This document shows positions 62,142-64,000 of a stretch of DNA of 64,000 nucleotides, in pieces (the stretch's first letter is position 1; each line of letters starts with the position of its first letter). Position numbers and translations under genes: made by a program. The notes beneath the pieces are model-generated. The model made no database searches. It was not told the origin of the DNA and saw nothing but the letters and a program-made list of their open reading frames with translations. Origin of the DNA: Chondrilla cf. caribensis (taxonomy: Eukaryota > Porifera > Demospongiae > Chondrillida > Chondrillidae); NCBI GenBank assembly GCA_964020155.1, contig OZ026555.1, positions 5,301,772 through 5,365,771 on the forward strand, written 5' to 3'.

Positions 62142-63985
62142 TTAGGGTTAGGGTTAGGGTTAGGGTTAGGGTTAGGGTTAGGGTTAGGGTTAGGGTTAGG
62201 GTTAGGGTTAGGGTTAGGGTTAGGGTTAGGGTTAGGGTTAGGGTTAGGGTTAGGGTTAGGGTTAGGGTTAGGGTTAGGGTTAGGGTTAGGGTTAGGGTTA
62301 GGGTTAGGGTTAGGGTTAGGGTTAGGGTTAGGGTTAGGGTTAGGGTTAGGGTTAGGGTTAGGGTTAGGGTTAGGGTTAGGGTTAGGGTTAGGGTTAGGGT
62401 TAGGGTTAGGGTTAGGGTTAGGGTTAGGGTTAGGGTTAGGGTTAGGGTTAGGGTTAGGGTTAGGGTTAGGGTTAGGGTTAGGGTTAGGGTTAGGGTTAGG
62501 GTTAGGGTTAGGGTTAGGGTTAGGGTTAGGGTTAGGGTTAGGGTTAGGGTTAGGGTTAGGGTTAGGGTTAGGGTTAGGGTTAGGGTTAGGGTTAGGGTTA
62601 GGGTTAGGGTTAGGGTTAGGGTTAGGGTTAGGGTTAGGGTTAGGGTTAGGGTTAGGGTTAGGGTTAGGGTTAGGGTTAGGGTTAGGGTTAGGGTTAGGGT
62701 TAGGGTTAGGGTTAGGGTTAGGGTTAGGGTTAGGGTTAGGGTTAGGGTTAGGGTTAGGGTTAGGGTTAGGGTTAGGGTTAGGGTTAGGGTTAGGGTTAGG
62801 GTTAGGGTTAGGGTTAGGGTTAGGGTTAGGGTTAGGGTTAGGGTTAGGGTTAGGGTTAGGGTTAGGGTTAGGGTTAGGGTTAGGGTTAGGGTTAGGGTTA
62901 GGGTTAGGGTTAGGGTTAGGGTTAGGGTTAGGGTTAGGGTTAGGGTTAGGGTTAGGGTTAGGGTTAGGGTTAGGGTTAGGGTTAGGGTTAGGGTTAGGGT
63001 TAGGGTTAGGGTTAGGGTTAGGGTTAGGGTTAGGGTTAGGGTTAGGGTTAGGGTTAGGGTTAGGGTTAGGGTTAGGGTTAGGGTTAGGGTTAGGGTTAGG
63101 GTTAGGGTTAGGGTTAGGGTTAGGGTTAGGGTTAGGGTTAGGGTTAGGGTTAGGGTTAGGGTTAGGGTTAGGGTTAGGGTTAGGGTTAGGGTTAGGGTTA
63201 GGGTTAGGGTTAGGGTTAGGGTTAGGGTTAGGGTTAGGGTTAGGGTTAGGGTTAGGGTTAGGGTTAGGGTTAGGGTTAGGGTTAGGGTTAGGGTTAGGGT
63301 TAGGGTTAGGGTTAGGGTTAGGGTTAGGGTTAGGGTTAGGGTTAGGGTTAGGGTTAGGGTTAGGGTTAGGGTTAGGGTTAGGGTTAGGGTTAGGGTTAGG
63401 GTTAGGGTTAGGGTTAGGGTTAGGGTTAGGGTTAGGGTTAGGGTTAGGGTTAGGGTTAGGGTTAGGGTTAGGGTTAGGGTTAGGGTTAGGGTTAGGGTTA
63501 GGGTTAGGGTTAGGGTTAGGGTTAGGGTTAGGGTTAGGGTTAGGGTTAGGGTTAGGGTTAGGGTTAGGGTTAGGGTTAGGGTTAGGGTTAGGGTTAGGGT
63601 TAGGGTTAGGGTTAGGGTTAGGGTTAGGGTTAGGGTTAGGGTTAGGGTTAGGGTTAGGGTTAGGGTTAGGGTTAGGGTTAGGGTTAGGGTTAGGGTTAGG
63701 GTTAGGGTTAGGGTTAGGGTTAGGGTTAGGGTTAGGGTTAGGGTTAGGGTTAGGGTATGTTTAGGGGTTAGGGTTAGGGTTAGGGTTAGGGTTAGGGTTA
63801 GGGTTAGGGTTAGGGTTAGGGTTAGGGTTAGGGTTAGGGTTAGGGTTAGGGTTAGGGTTAGGGTTAGGGTTAGGGTTAGGGTTCGGGTGGTTAGGGTTAG
63901 GGTTAGGGTTAGGGTTAGGGTTAGGGTTAGGGTTAGGGTTAGGGTTAGGGTTAGGGTTAGGGTTAGGGTTAGGGTTAGGGTTAGG
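62142..63985 (+). repeat. Telomere, (TTAGGG)n
   Basis: About 1.84 kb of TTAGGG with the G-rich strand running left to right, as expected at a right-hand chromosome end. Two interruptions are seen, near 63757 (TATGTTTAGGGG) and 63884 (TTCGGGTGG). The last 15-16 bases of the window (AAGCTTAACTACTCA) are not telomeric. Confidence 0.98.
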
Positions 63986-64000
63986 AAGCTTAACTACTCA

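Overview
This 64 kb window is the end of a metazoan chromosome. The left 37 kb is dense with small-intron protein genes. The right 27 kb is gene-free subtelomere that finishes in about 1.84 kb of TTAGGG repeats. Introns of roughly 45-700 bp, gaps of 60-190 bp between genes, animal-specific genes (an IRAK/Pelle-type death-domain kinase, a TspanC8 tetraspanin, a dermatopontin/Sushi secreted protein with recurring VDxTPP motifs) and TTAGGG telomeres fit a compact invertebrate genome. A sponge (Demospongiae) is my best guess; this is inference, not proof.

Gene region, left to right: a large secreted multidomain protein (minus, open at the left edge); ARIH2 (minus); a KMT2E/MLL5-type PHD+SET gene (minus); SENP8 (minus); an ataxin-7 family gene (plus) sharing a 233 bp promoter interval with SENP8; a TspanC8 tetraspanin (plus); a mitochondrial-looking 10-formyltetrahydrofolate dehydrogenase (minus); ZCCHC4 (minus); APEX2 (minus); an IRAK-like kinase (minus); a TTLL3/8-type tubulin glycylase (minus); TIMM17 (minus). 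For most genes I traced exon phases base by base. ARIH2, KMT2E, SENP8, ATXN7, the tetraspanin, APEX2 and the IRAK-like kinase splice into uninterrupted full-length frames of 465, 870, 223, 558, 282, 549 and 395 residues. Themes are ubiquitin/NEDD8 handling, chromatin, DNA/rRNA modification and innate signalling. Only the SENP8/ATXN7 and TIMM17 upstream intervals look able to drive two directions. Many introns carry minisatellites.

Subtelomere: a decayed C2H2 zinc-finger remnant (37.7 kb); two copies of a ~1.5 kb block holding a tRNA-derived SINE (38.0-39.6 and 41.6-43.0 kb); a small block of a 347/360 bp satellite (40.1-41.5 kb); a 187 bp tandem repeat (43.0-43.9 kb); the main satellite array (43.9-60.0 kb) with two copies of one 643 bp TA-flanked MITE at the identical monomer position; a second 537 bp MITE at the distal edge; a 51 bp GC-box and telomere-motif repeat of 22 near-identical units; then the telomere.

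The most unusual items are the satellite (a 20 bp hairpin in every monomer and several levels of higher-order structure), the 51 bp repeat abutting the telomere (a candidate start region for telomeric RNA), the TIMM17 intron whose ~44-unit minisatellite copies its own 5' splice site, and recurrent ATGGCGG-type start codons.
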